A stretch of DNA of 14,951 bases from JBCCZC01 sp039188505 (GCA_039188505.1 JBCCZC010000101.1:1-14951); one strand, 5' to 3'; counted from the first letter of the stretch, positions 7,427 to 14,823 are shown. The notes: generated by a model not told the origin, from the sequence alone. Program-made: numbers and translations.

Positions 7427-8602
7427 ATGCTGATCCGGTTCTTCGAAATGCTGCGCGAGGCCGGGATTCCTGTCTCGATCACCGAGCACCTGGCGCTGCT
7501 CGAAGCGCTCCAGGCCGGCGTCGCGGATCACAGCGCGGAGACCTTCTACTACCTCGCGCGCACCTGCCTGGTGAAGGACGAGGCCCACTTCGACCGCTAC
7601 GACAAGGTCTTTGCGGCCCACTTCAAGGGCATTGAGAGCGCCTTCGCTGCCCTCGCCAAGGACATTCCCGAGGACTGGCTGCGCAGGCAGGCCGAGCTGG
7701 AGCTGTCGGAGGAGGAGCGCGCGCGGATCGAGGCGCTCGGCGGCTTCGAGGAACTGATGAAGGCGCTCGAGGAAAGACTACGCGAGCAGGAGAAGCGGCA
7801 CGAAGGCGGCAACAAGTGGATCGGCACCGGCGGGACGAGCCCCTTCGGCGCCTACGGCTACAACCCCGAGGGCATCCGGATCGGTCAGGAGGGCTCGCGC
7901 CATCGGCGTGCGGTCAAGGTCTGGGATCGCCGCGAATTTCGTGATCTCGATGGCGAGGTCGAACTGGGAACGCGCAACATGAAGCTGGCGCTGCGGCGCC
8001 TGCGCAAGCTTGCCCGGACCGGCGCCGAGGAGGAGCTGGATCTCGACGACACCATCAGCAGCACCGCCCGCAATGGGGGGCTGCTCGACGTGCGGATGGT
8101 CCCCGAGCGGCACAACTCGGTGAAGGTCCTCCTGTTCCTCGATGTCGGTGGATCCATGGACGACCACGTCAGCACCTGTGAGCAGCTGTTCTCGGCCGCG
8201 CGCACCGAGTTCAAGCACCTCGAATACTTCTATTTCCACAATTTCATCTACGAGGGCGTCTGGCGAGAAAATCGCCGGCGCTTCAGCGCGCGAATCCCAA
8301 CGCACGACGTCATGCACAAGTATCCGGCGGACTACAAGGTGATCTTCGTCGGCGACGCGACCATGAGTCCCTACGAGATCCTCTATCCCGGGGGCAGCGT
8401 CGAGCACTTCAACGACGAGGCCGGCGCAGTCTGGATGCAGCGCATGCTGGGCACCTACCGCAAGGCCGCCTGGCTCAATCCCGAACCGCAGCACCGCTGG
8501 GAGTACACCCAGTCGATCCGCTTGACCCGGGAGCTGCTGGAAGATCGGATGTATCCGCTCACCATCGCAGGGATAGATGACTGCATGCGCTCGCTGCAGT
8601 GA
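7427..8602 (+). CDS. CoxE-like VWA domain protein, partner of the MoxR ATPase
   Basis: A 391-residue cytoplasmic protein without signal peptide. The N-terminal half is helical and highly charged (acidic and basic run at about 89-125). It is followed by a conserved glycine-rich block, W-I-G-T-G-G-T-S-P-F-G, at 131-141. The C-terminal VWA domain begins near 231; its metal-site motif is D239-V-G-G-S243, with a further candidate at D310 (VGDATMSP). This D-x-G-x-S form replaces the usual D-x-S-x-S and, as I recall, is normal in this CoxE-like group. The protein is expected to work with the MoxR ATPase, presenting or holding a client through the metal-dependent site. The start is four bases after the ATPase stop, with an AAGG in between. 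The client is unknown. Confidence 0.88.
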   Translation: MLIRFFEMLREAGIPVSITEHLALLEALQAGVADHSAETFYYLARTCLVKDEAHFDRYDKVFAAHFKGIESAFAALAKDIPEDWLRRQAELELSEEERARIEALGGFEELMKALEERLREQEKRHEGGNKWIGTGGTSPFGAYGYNPEGIRIGQEGSRHRRAVKVWDRREFRDLDGEVELGTRNMKLALRRLRKLARTGAEEELDLDDTISSTARNGGLLDVRMVPERHNSVKVLLFLDVGGSMDDHVSTCEQLFSAARTEFKHLEYFYFHNFIYEGVWRENRRRFSARIPTHDVMHKYPADYKVIFVGDATMSPYEILYPGGSVEHFNDEAGAVWMQRMLGTYRKAAWLNPEPQHRWEYTQSIRLTRELLEDRMYPLTIAGIDDCMRSLQ

Positions 8603-8684
8603 ACCGAACGGGACCGCCGGTGTCACTAGGTCGAGCCTGCGCCGGCCTGCGGCGCCCTACCCGTCAATTCACGGAACCATCCAC

Positions 8685-9842
8685 ATGATGAGACCCCTGT
8701 TCCTGGCGCTTGCCGCCCTGTTCGTCCTGTCCCCGGTCGCCGAGGCGAAGACCATCTACGTCCTGCGCCACGCCGAACCGGTGATCGGCACCAGCGACCC
8801 CGGCCTCTCTCCTCTGGGGGCCGAGCGAGCGCAGGATGTCGCCGATCGGATCATGGCGGAGGGCACTCCCGATCTGCTCCTGACCACCCGCTACCGCCGG
8901 ACCATCGAAACCATCGAGCCGCTGAGCGCCTGGTCCGGCGCCCAGCTCGAGTACTACGACCCTCGCCTGGCTGGCGACATCGGACGGATCCGTTCGGCTG
9001 ACGAGTCGACCATCGTCGTGGTCGGCCACTCGAATACGATCCAGGCGCTGATCGCCGAACTCGGCGGCGAGCCCGGTATCCCGATCGATCACTACGAATA
9101 CGATCGCCTCTACAAGGTCAAGCTCGACGAGAGCGGCAAGGCAGCAGAAACCACCCTCGTGCGCACCGATCCCAGGCCCGAGCGGCCCGCAACCGGCACC
9201 TTTCCGGTTGCCCTGGACGCGGTAAGCGCCGAGACGCTGCAGTTCGACATGAAGAACGGCGCCGAAGTCGTCGGCACCGTGTCCTGGCGCTACGAGCCCT
9301 CGAGCGACGCGCTTCGACTCGAGGAGGAGACGGCCATCGAGCGGTTCAGGCTGGACACCCGGACCGAGGTGTTGCTGTCCTCACTGGATGCCCCGGCGGG
9401 AACGGTACGCATATCGGGCACCATGGGGACCCCGGTGGATGTCGCCGCGACCTTCTCGGCGGACGGTATCTCCGGCCACTCGGAGGTCCGCCGCCTCGTC
9501 TATCAGCCCCAGGGGCGCGTTCCCGTCGACCTGGAAGGCGGCGCCATCGAACGTTCCGCGGCCCTGATGCTCGCGCACCACTTGCCCGTCGACGCCATGC
9601 CGCTGGCATTCGAGTGGTTCAACGGCTATGAACCCGGCGTGCGCACGATCGTCGCCACCTATCGCGGCAAGGAGACGGTCACGGTGCCGGCGGGCACCTT
9701 CGAGACCGATGTCTTCGAGCTCCGGGGCGGCGCGCCGTCCCAGACCTTCTACGTGTCGGTCGACGAGCCGCGTCGACCGATCGCGATCGAGGTGGCCGCC
9801 CAGCCCTGGCGTTACGAACTGCGCGCGTTCGAAACGCCCTGA
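8685..9842 (+). CDS. Exported histidine-phosphatase-like protein with an extra C-terminal domain
   Basis: A 385-residue protein with a signal peptide (about residues 1-21; cleavage predicted after VAEA). Residues about 23-160 form a histidine phosphatase (phosphoglycerate-mutase-like) fold. It carries the catalytic R28-H29-A motif in VLRHAEP, the TTRYRRTIET segment with R72, and the second histidine H115 in VVGHSNT. Residues about 171-385 form a separate, mostly beta-strand domain ending with V-P-A-G-T-F-E-T-D and Y-V-S-V-D-E-P-R-R-P-I-A-I-E; this resembles DUF3108-like periplasmic beta domains, by eye only. The substrate is unknown, and the domain order suggests periplasmic phosphatase activity tethered to a ligand-binding or scaffold domain. 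The ATG at 8685 follows ACGGAA; 8688 is an equal alternative. An earlier in-frame ATG (8577) overlaps the VWA gene and lacks coding logic. Confidence 0.82.
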   Translation: MMRPLFLALAALFVLSPVAEAKTIYVLRHAEPVIGTSDPGLSPLGAERAQDVADRIMAEGTPDLLLTTRYRRTIETIEPLSAWSGAQLEYYDPRLAGDIGRIRSADESTIVVVGHSNTIQALIAELGGEPGIPIDHYEYDRLYKVKLDESGKAAETTLVRTDPRPERPATGTFPVALDAVSAETLQFDMKNGAEVVGTVSWRYEPSSDALRLEEETAIERFRLDTRTEVLLSSLDAPAGTVRISGTMGTPVDVAATFSADGISGHSEVRRLVYQPQGRVPVDLEGGAIERSAALMLAHHLPVDAMPLAFEWFNGYEPGVRTIVATYRGKETVTVPAGTFETDVFELRGGAPSQTFYVSVDEPRRPIAIEVAAQPWRYELRAFETP

Positions 9843-9852
9843 GGCGCCACCC

Positions 9853-9881
9853 TTCCGCAGCAACCGTCGCCACGCTAAGGT
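9853..9881 (+). promoter_or_regulatory. Possible promoter of the FG-GAP protein gene
   Basis: TAAGGT (9876-9881), followed by a GC-rich discriminator, and a weak TTCCGC 17 bases upstream. The predicted start near 9888 gives a leader of about 20 bases holding the GGGAGAG ribosome-binding site (9896-9902). Confidence 0.25.
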
Positions 9882-9908
9882 GCGCGGATCGTAGCGGGAG
9901 AGTGCCTC

Positions 9909-12299
9909 ATGCGTTCCATTCTTTTCAGTGGTCTGGTCGCCTTCGCGGGCGTCCAGGCCCAGACCCTTGACGGTGTCGACCTGACGCTGGCAAGTCGCGT
10001 CGCCGGAGTTGCTACGAACGATCTGGCAGGCGCTTCGGTCTACCTCGGCGGCGACTACAACGGCGACGGCATCGCTGACCTGGCCATCGGGGTGATCAAC
10101 GCCGATGCCACCGACGGCAGTGCCGTCAACGTCGGCCACGTGTACGTCGTCTACGGTCGCCCCGGGGCGCTGCCGGAAGTGCGGTCCCTCGACACGATCG
10201 ATCCGGCGGACGGCTTCATGTTCGAGGGGCAAGGCCCCAACGTCTTTCTCGGCGAGACCCTCACCTCGGCGGACCTGAATGGCGACGGCATCGACGATCT
10301 GATCGCCGGTGCGCCACGGGCGCCGGATTTCCGCTTTTCCTTCGCGCCACCGAATCTGGGCATCATCGCGGTGATCTTCGGCAGCCGCGAACCCATCACC
10401 GGCGGCTCGATCGCGCAGCTCGCCCCGACGGACGAGGCCAACTCGGGCGTCGGATTCGTGATGGACGGTGGCTTCCTCAACGGGCGCGCATCGGCATCAC
10501 TTGCCGACGGCGGCGACATCAACGGCGACGGGATCGGCGATCTGCTCATTGGCAGCGAGAACGGAGGCTCCGGCTTCGGCGGCAATGTCAGGCCAACGGC
10601 CTACGTCCTCTTCGGGCGCGACGGGTCGACCGCGTGGCCGGGCGTCTTCGAGCTCGTCAGCCTCCGGCCCGAAATCACCGACGGCGAGTTCGGGACGATC
10701 GTCCAGGGCGATGGCGCAGAGGATCTCACAGGTCGCGCGGTCATTGGCCTCGGTGACATCGACGCCGACGGCTTCGATGATTTCGCCATGGGCGCACCGG
10801 GGGCGACGCTCGAGCAGAACCTGCAGGGCGCGACCTACGTCATCGGTGGACGCCCGATCTATCCCGGCGCCATCGATCTCAACGATCTCGAGCCGCAGGC
10901 GCTCATCACGCGGATCGGCGGGCGGGTCGAATCCCAGAGCGGTTTCGTCCTCGGCGCGCCCGGCGACCTCAACGGCGACGGCATCGCGGACCTGGCCATC
11001 GGCAGTCCCATCGATTCCGATCGGAGTGGCCGCCTCGACGTGATCTATGGACAGACGACCTGGCCCCGGGAGATCCGCCTCGACGAGACCTTTCCGGGCT
11101 TCGGCCTGGCCGCCGGGAGCGGCGGCCGTTTCGGGGGCTCACTGGCGCCAGGCGGCGATCTGAACGGCGACGGCCTCGATGATCTCCTCGTCGGCTCCCG
11201 CGATCACCCGGCTGGGGGCAGGACCTGGGTCGTCTATGGAAGTGCCGACCGTTCCGGCGAAGGGGAGATCGAAACCGCTCCGGGCGTTGGGTTCATTGAG
11301 GCCGAGAACGCGGCGGACAGCTTCGGGCGCTCGGTCTCGGGCGCCGGTGACCTCGACGCTGACGGCAGCCGCGACATCGTCGCCGGCGCTCCGCTCAACG
11401 ACACGCTGATCTCCAACGGCGGGGCCGGTTTCGTGTTCACCGGCACGGGCAACGACGGTGCGCCGGCGCTCCGCGGCCCGCTGAGCCACGCGTGGTTCGA
11501 TCCGGCCTTGCCCGGCCAGGGGGTGCTCGTGGAATACGGCCTGCGAAATGGCCAGCCCGCACTCTTCGCCGCGTGGTACACCTTCGACGGCGGACGCCCG
11601 CTGTGGCTGACGACCGACTTCCTCAGCCTGCCGGCCGTCGGACGCACCGTCTCGGCCGATCTCTTTGTGACCTCGGGTGGCGATTTCGGTCCGAACTTCG
11701 ACCCCGCATCGGTGAGCAGTCAACGCTTCGGCGAAGTCCGCTTGACCCAGACCGCCTGCGGCCGCCTGCTCTGGGAGTACGAACGTGCGTCGACCGGCGA
11801 GGCGGGGCGCCTGCTCCTCGTGCCGGTGCTCGCTGACCAGCTCGCCCTTGATACCTGCACAGCCGGTGGGCTCGACCCGGCGGCCGACGCGCTCCGCTCG
11901 CAGCAGACCGGTACGTTCTGGAATCCCGACCGGGCCGGGGAAGGCATCATCATCGACGTCGAGGCACGTTCCGCGCCGGGCAATCTCTTCTTCTCGTGGT
12001 TCACCTACCTCGACGGCCAGCAGCTCTGGCTCGTCGGCACCGCCCCGCTCGACGCGGCCACGGCCCAGCCGGAACCGCTGCGCCTTTTCCGCGCCGATGG
12101 GGCACGCTTCGGCGCCGGGTTCGACAGTTCGGATGTCGTGCTGACCGACGTCGGCGAGGCCACGCTGCGCTTCGATGGCTGCAGCGGCGTCCAGCTCAGC
12201 TACACGCTGACTTCCTCGAACGGCGAGCTGGCCGGCGACACGTCGCTCGTGCGATTTACCGAGGGGCTATCGGAACTCCCTTGCTCCGTCGTACGCTGA
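9909..12299 (+). CDS. Secreted FG-GAP (integrin-alpha-like) beta-propeller protein with two C-terminal modules
   Basis: A 796-residue exported protein. A short signal peptide (residues 1-17, cut after VQA) precedes seven FG-GAP units. Their calcium loops lie near residues 49-58, 122-131, 203-212, 283-292, 352-362, 417-426 and 481-489, mostly D-x-N-G-D-G-x-x-D. Seven units are the number expected for a closed integrin-like propeller. Two similar modules follow, about 523-651 and 664-796. They share G-x-x-x-W/F-x-P-x-x-x-G-x-G, W-Y/F-T-F/Y...L-W-L and F-G-x-x-F-D at a constant offset of 141 residues. Each has a cysteine pair: C617/C650 and C758/C792. The ATG at 9909 is six bases after GGGAGAG. 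It is probably outside the cytoplasm, with calcium-stabilised binding or adhesion as the likely role; no enzyme motif is seen. The gamma-glutamyltranspeptidase-like gene follows after four bases. Confidence 0.88.
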   Translation: MRSILFSGLVAFAGVQAQTLDGVDLTLASRVAGVATNDLAGASVYLGGDYNGDGIADLAIGVINADATDGSAVNVGHVYVVYGRPGALPEVRSLDTIDPADGFMFEGQGPNVFLGETLTSADLNGDGIDDLIAGAPRAPDFRFSFAPPNLGIIAVIFGSREPITGGSIAQLAPTDEANSGVGFVMDGGFLNGRASASLADGGDINGDGIGDLLIGSENGGSGFGGNVRPTAYVLFGRDGSTAWPGVFELVSLRPEITDGEFGTIVQGDGAEDLTGRAVIGLGDIDADGFDDFAMGAPGATLEQNLQGATYVIGGRPIYPGAIDLNDLEPQALITRIGGRVESQSGFVLGAPGDLNGDGIADLAIGSPIDSDRSGRLDVIYGQTTWPREIRLDETFPGFGLAAGSGGRFGGSLAPGGDLNGDGLDDLLVGSRDHPAGGRTWVVYGSADRSGEGEIETAPGVGFIEAENAADSFGRSVSGAGDLDADGSRDIVAGAPLNDTLISNGGAGFVFTGTGNDGAPALRGPLSHAWFDPALPGQGVLVEYGLRNGQPALFAAWYTFDGGRPLWLTTDFLSLPAVGRTVSADLFVTSGGDFGPNFDPASVSSQRFGEVRLTQTACGRLLWEYERASTGEAGRLLLVPVLADQLALDTCTAGGLDPAADALRSQQTGTFWNPDRAGEGIIIDVEARSAPGNLFFSWFTYLDGQQLWLVGTAPLDAATAQPEPLRLFRADGARFGAGFDSSDVVLTDVGEATLRFDGCSGVQLSYTLTSSNGELAGDTSLVRFTEGLSELPCSVVR

Positions 12300-12303
12300 C
12301 GGC

Positions 12304-13824
12304 ATGAAAGGAATCGTTGCCTCCGGGCACGCGCTCACGTCGCGTGCGGCGGCGCTCGTGCTGGAACAGGGTGGCAACGCCTGTGACGGCGTGGTGGCCG
12401 CCCTCCTCGCCGCGACCGTTACCGAGCCGCTGCTTGCGAGCCCGGCCGGCGGCGGCTTTCTGCTGGTGCGCAGCGCCGCCGGCAGGGAAACGCTCCACGA
12501 CTTCTTCGGCGACACGCCCGGACAACGCAACCCCGATGCGCACATGTGGCCGATCCATGGTGACTTCGGCGACGCCACGCAGGAGTTTCATATCGGTCCC
12601 GGCAGCATTGCGGTGCCCGGCTTCGTCGCTGGTCTCCATGCCGCGCAGCGCGCCCACTGCCGCCTGCCGCTCGCGGAGCTGGCCGCGCCCGCAGTCGGCT
12701 ACGCGCGCGACGGCGTCGAGATCGGTGACTTCCAGCTGATGGTCGCGCGGATTCTCGGCCCCATCGTCGCGGCCACGCCCGAACTCGCACGGCGCTTCGA
12801 CCTCGGAAGCGACGATCTCTTTCGCGATCCTGAACTCGCCGACTTTCTCGACGCTCTCGGTCGGGAACCCGCACACTGGTTCTATCAGGGAGAACCCGCA
12901 GCGGCCATCGTCGAGTTCTGTCGTGCCGAGGGCGGCCATCTTTCCCGGGAGGATCTTGCAGAATATCGCTGCATCGAGCGGACCCCGCTGCGCTTCGGTT
13001 TTCGCGGCCATGCGGTCACGACCAATCCGGTGCCGTCCTGCGGCGGTTCCCTGATCGCCCACCTGCTCGCGCTCATGGCGCCCGACGCCTGCGATGAAGC
13101 TTCCCCCGAGGATCCCGCGTACCTCGCGATGCTCGCCGAAGCCATGCGGCTCACGACGGTGCGCCGCCATGAGGTCAGGCTGCAGCATCGACACGACGAG
13201 GCCGCGGTCGCCGAACTCCTGGACCGCGAAACCCTGGACGACCTCGCCCGTGCGCTGCGCGAGCATCCGCGGGCGCGCAGCGGCACCACGCACATCAGCG
13301 TCGTCGATGCCGACGGCAACGTAGCCGCTGCGACGGTCTCCAATGGCGAAGGCTGCGGCCACGTCCTCCCGGGCACGGGAATACACCTCAACAACTTCCT
13401 TGGCGAAGAAGATCTGAATCCGGACGGTCCAGGCAACTGGCTGCCAGGACGGCGGTTGTCCTCCATGATGGCGCCGACGATCGTGGCAGCGCCCACGGGC
13501 GGTTGCATCGCGGTGGGCTCGGGCGGCTCGAATCGCCTGCGGACGGCGATTGCCCAGGTCATCCTGCGCTGGGCCGCTTTCGATCAGTCGATGACGGACG
13601 CGATCCGGGCGCCGCGCATGCACGTCGAGGGCGACACGCTGAACCTCGAACCGGGCTTCTCCGCCGCGGCCATGGATGTCCTGCGGGAGCGTTTTCCCGA
13701 CCGCGTGGAGTGGTCGTCGCGCAGCCTCTTCTTTGGTGGCACCCAGGCTGCAGGGATCGAGAACGGCAAGCTTGTCGCCGCGGCTGATGACCGGCGCGGC
13801 GGCGCCGTGGTCGTCGCTCGCTGA
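12304..13824 (+). CDS. Gamma-glutamyltranspeptidase-family Ntn hydrolase without signal peptide
   Basis: A 506-residue member of the GGT family, made as a precursor that should cleave itself before T328 in S-G-T-T-H-I-S, leaving Thr as the nucleophile. Supporting motifs are the N-terminal GGNACDGVVAA (23-33), G-P-G-S-x-A-V-P-G-F (98-107), G-T-G-I-H-L-N-N (357-364), LSSMMAPT (385-392) and G-S-G-G-S-N-R (405-411). Unlike E. coli Ggt it has no signal peptide and is shorter, so it is probably cytoplasmic. The segment where E. coli has the substrate-carboxylate arginine (D-F-R-E-x-A-P) reads DFFGDTPG at 66-73, so that arginine is missing. This fits a GGT-like subfamily whose substrate may not be a gamma-glutamyl peptide. 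Ribosome-binding sequence is poor; the start lies four bases after the FG-GAP gene, suggesting coupling. Confidence 0.87.
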   Translation: MKGIVASGHALTSRAAALVLEQGGNACDGVVAALLAATVTEPLLASPAGGGFLLVRSAAGRETLHDFFGDTPGQRNPDAHMWPIHGDFGDATQEFHIGPGSIAVPGFVAGLHAAQRAHCRLPLAELAAPAVGYARDGVEIGDFQLMVARILGPIVAATPELARRFDLGSDDLFRDPELADFLDALGREPAHWFYQGEPAAAIVEFCRAEGGHLSREDLAEYRCIERTPLRFGFRGHAVTTNPVPSCGGSLIAHLLALMAPDACDEASPEDPAYLAMLAEAMRLTTVRRHEVRLQHRHDEAAVAELLDRETLDDLARALREHPRARSGTTHISVVDADGNVAAATVSNGEGCGHVLPGTGIHLNNFLGEEDLNPDGPGNWLPGRRLSSMMAPTIVAAPTGGCIAVGSGGSNRLRTAIAQVILRWAAFDQSMTDAIRAPRMHVEGDTLNLEPGFSAAAMDVLRERFPDRVEWSSRSLFFGGTQAAGIENGKLVAAADDRRGGAVVVAR

Positions 13825-13834
13825 GCGTCCTTGC

Positions 13835-13851
13835 GACCGCGCGGCGCGGTC
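13835..13851. terminator. Hairpin between the convergent GGT-like and crotonase genes
   Basis: GACCGCG (13835-13841) pairs perfectly with CGCGGTC (13845-13851) around a three-base loop. It sits in the 25-base gap between the two stop codons and overlaps the crotonase stop, so it could end transcription from both sides. No T run is present. Confidence 0.4.
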
Positions 13852-14644
13852 AGGAGAACTTCCGCGGACCGTACGGTTTGGACTCTTTCTTCGTGTTGTT
13901 TCGCACCGCCACGAGCTGATTGCCGCGGCCAATCAGGCGAACCTGGATGAGTCGCTCCGTCAGCAGCGTGCGCCAGCGACCCGCGGTCCGTGTCCGGTGG
14001 AACAGCGCCTTCGTTCCCGCCACGGCGTCTGGCGAGCGAACCGCGATCTCCTCAAGCAGCGCGCGCGCCGCGACGAGCGGATCTGCGTCCACCCGCCCGA
14101 CGATGCCCAGTGCCTGCGCCTCCTCGGCGCCGAAGATCCGCCCGGTCATGGTCAGTTCCTTCGCCACGTCCTCGCGAACAGCGCCGCGAAGGGTCAGCGC
14201 GCCGCTCATGTCGGGAATCAGCCCCCACTTCGACTCCATCACGGAGAAGCGCGCGTCCGGCGCCGCGATCCGAAAGTCCGCGGCGAGGGCCAGCTGGATT
14301 CCGGCGCCGAAGCAGACGCCCTGGACGCAGGCCACGACGGGAACCGGGAGCTGGCGCCAGACGAGCCCCCACTGCTGGAAGACGTTGGCCCACGGGCTCA
14401 TCATCCGCAGCACGTTCATGAGGTTGTCGCGCGGCGTCGCCGCGAGGCTGGAGAAGTCGGCGCCGGCGCAGAAGGACGGTCCGTTGCCGGCCAGGATCAC
14501 GCCCCGCAGCGTGCGATCGCGTCGCAGCGAGCGCCCGACCTTCACGACGCCGTGGAGAATCTCCTTGTTGACGCCATTGTGCTTGTCGGGTCGATCGAGG
14601 CGCACCGTTGCGAATGCCCCGTCCCGTTCCACTGTCACGCCCAT
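13850..14644 (-). CDS. Crotonase-family enoyl-CoA hydratase/isomerase
   Basis: A 264-residue crotonase-fold enzyme acting on acyl-CoA thioesters. The two oxyanion-hole segments are F58-C-A-G-A-D63 and V110-C-F-G-A-G115. Of the two catalytic glutamates of rat enoyl-CoA hydratase (E144 and E164), the first position is Q117 and the second is E137 (in VMESKWGLIPDM). A glutamine there, together with the VMESKWGLIPDM block, matches a common gammaproteobacterial crotonase group usually annotated only as enoyl-CoA hydratase/isomerase. With a single acid it may favour double-bond isomerisation or another crotonase reaction. The ATG at 14644 is four bases after GGAGAG; the frame's longer start at 14686 has no such site. 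Other beta-oxidation genes are absent nearby, but a PsrA-like operator lies upstream. Confidence 0.88.
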   Translation of the reverse strand: MGVTVERDGAFATVRLDRPDKHNGVNKEILHGVVKVGRSLRRDRTLRGVILAGNGPSFCAGADFSSLAATPRDNLMNVLRMMSPWANVFQQWGLVWRQLPVPVVACVQGVCFGAGIQLALAADFRIAAPDARFSVMESKWGLIPDMSGALTLRGAVREDVAKELTMTGRIFGAEEAQALGIVGRVDADPLVAARALLEEIAVRSPDAVAGTKALFHRTRTAGRWRTLLTERLIQVRLIGRGNQLVAVRNNTKKESKPYGPRKFS

Positions 14645-14753
14645 GGGTCTCTCCGATTCCAGTTTGCGCTCGCGTGGCGCTAGCAACCTGTCGGGCTTAG
14701 CCGAATCTACTGCGGCGCCGCGCGCTACGATTCCATCAGTCCGCCAGGCTGCT

Positions 14754-14782
14754 AGTATCCGTCAAACAGTCGTTTGATCCTA
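14754..14782 (-). promoter_or_regulatory. Possible promoter of the crotonase gene
   Basis: On the minus strand TAGGAT (14777-14782) and GATACT (14754-14759) are 17 bases apart. The -10 is decent and the -35 poor. The palindrome at 14762-14777 fills the spacer, an arrangement typical of repression. The leader would be about 100 bases. Confidence 0.3.
14762..14777. promoter_or_regulatory. Palindromic operator resembling a PsrA (TetR-family) site
   Basis: TCAAACAGTCGTTTGA is a perfect inverted repeat of six bases with a four-base centre. It contains CAAAC-N4-GTTTG, which fits the pattern I recall for the fatty-acid regulator PsrA of pseudomonads, (G/C)AAAC-N2-4-GTTT(G/C). It lies 117 bases upstream of a crotonase start, in keeping with control by fatty acids. 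No regulator gene is in the window. Confidence 0.5.
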
Positions 14783-14787
14783 GGTGA

Positions 14788-14823
14788 GCCGGGACAAAAG
14801 CGACGCATCGCGTCGCTCCCGGC
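14788..14823. repeat. Strong bulged hairpin in the intergenic region
   Basis: An inner perfect stem AGCGACGC-ATC-GCGTCGCT (14799-14817) is continued by an outer stem, GCCGGG (14788-14793) with CCCGGC (14818-14823). A five-base bulge (ACAAA) lies on the left arm only. Altogether there are 14 base pairs with a three-base loop. It runs into the first copy of the 39-base repeat. It may be a REP-like element, a terminator for a gene to the right, or part of a small RNA. Confidence 0.5.

Noticed and set aside
6418..7482. Open frame on the minus strand (354 codons) opposite the MoxR ATPase
   Set aside because: Antisense to an intact AAA+ domain; no ribosome-binding site or family similarity.
12256..13932. 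Long open frame on the minus strand (558 codons) opposite the GGT-like gene
   Set aside because: It is antisense to a protein with a full set of family motifs, has arginine-rich low-meaning composition and no recognisable domain; a GC-rich shadow.
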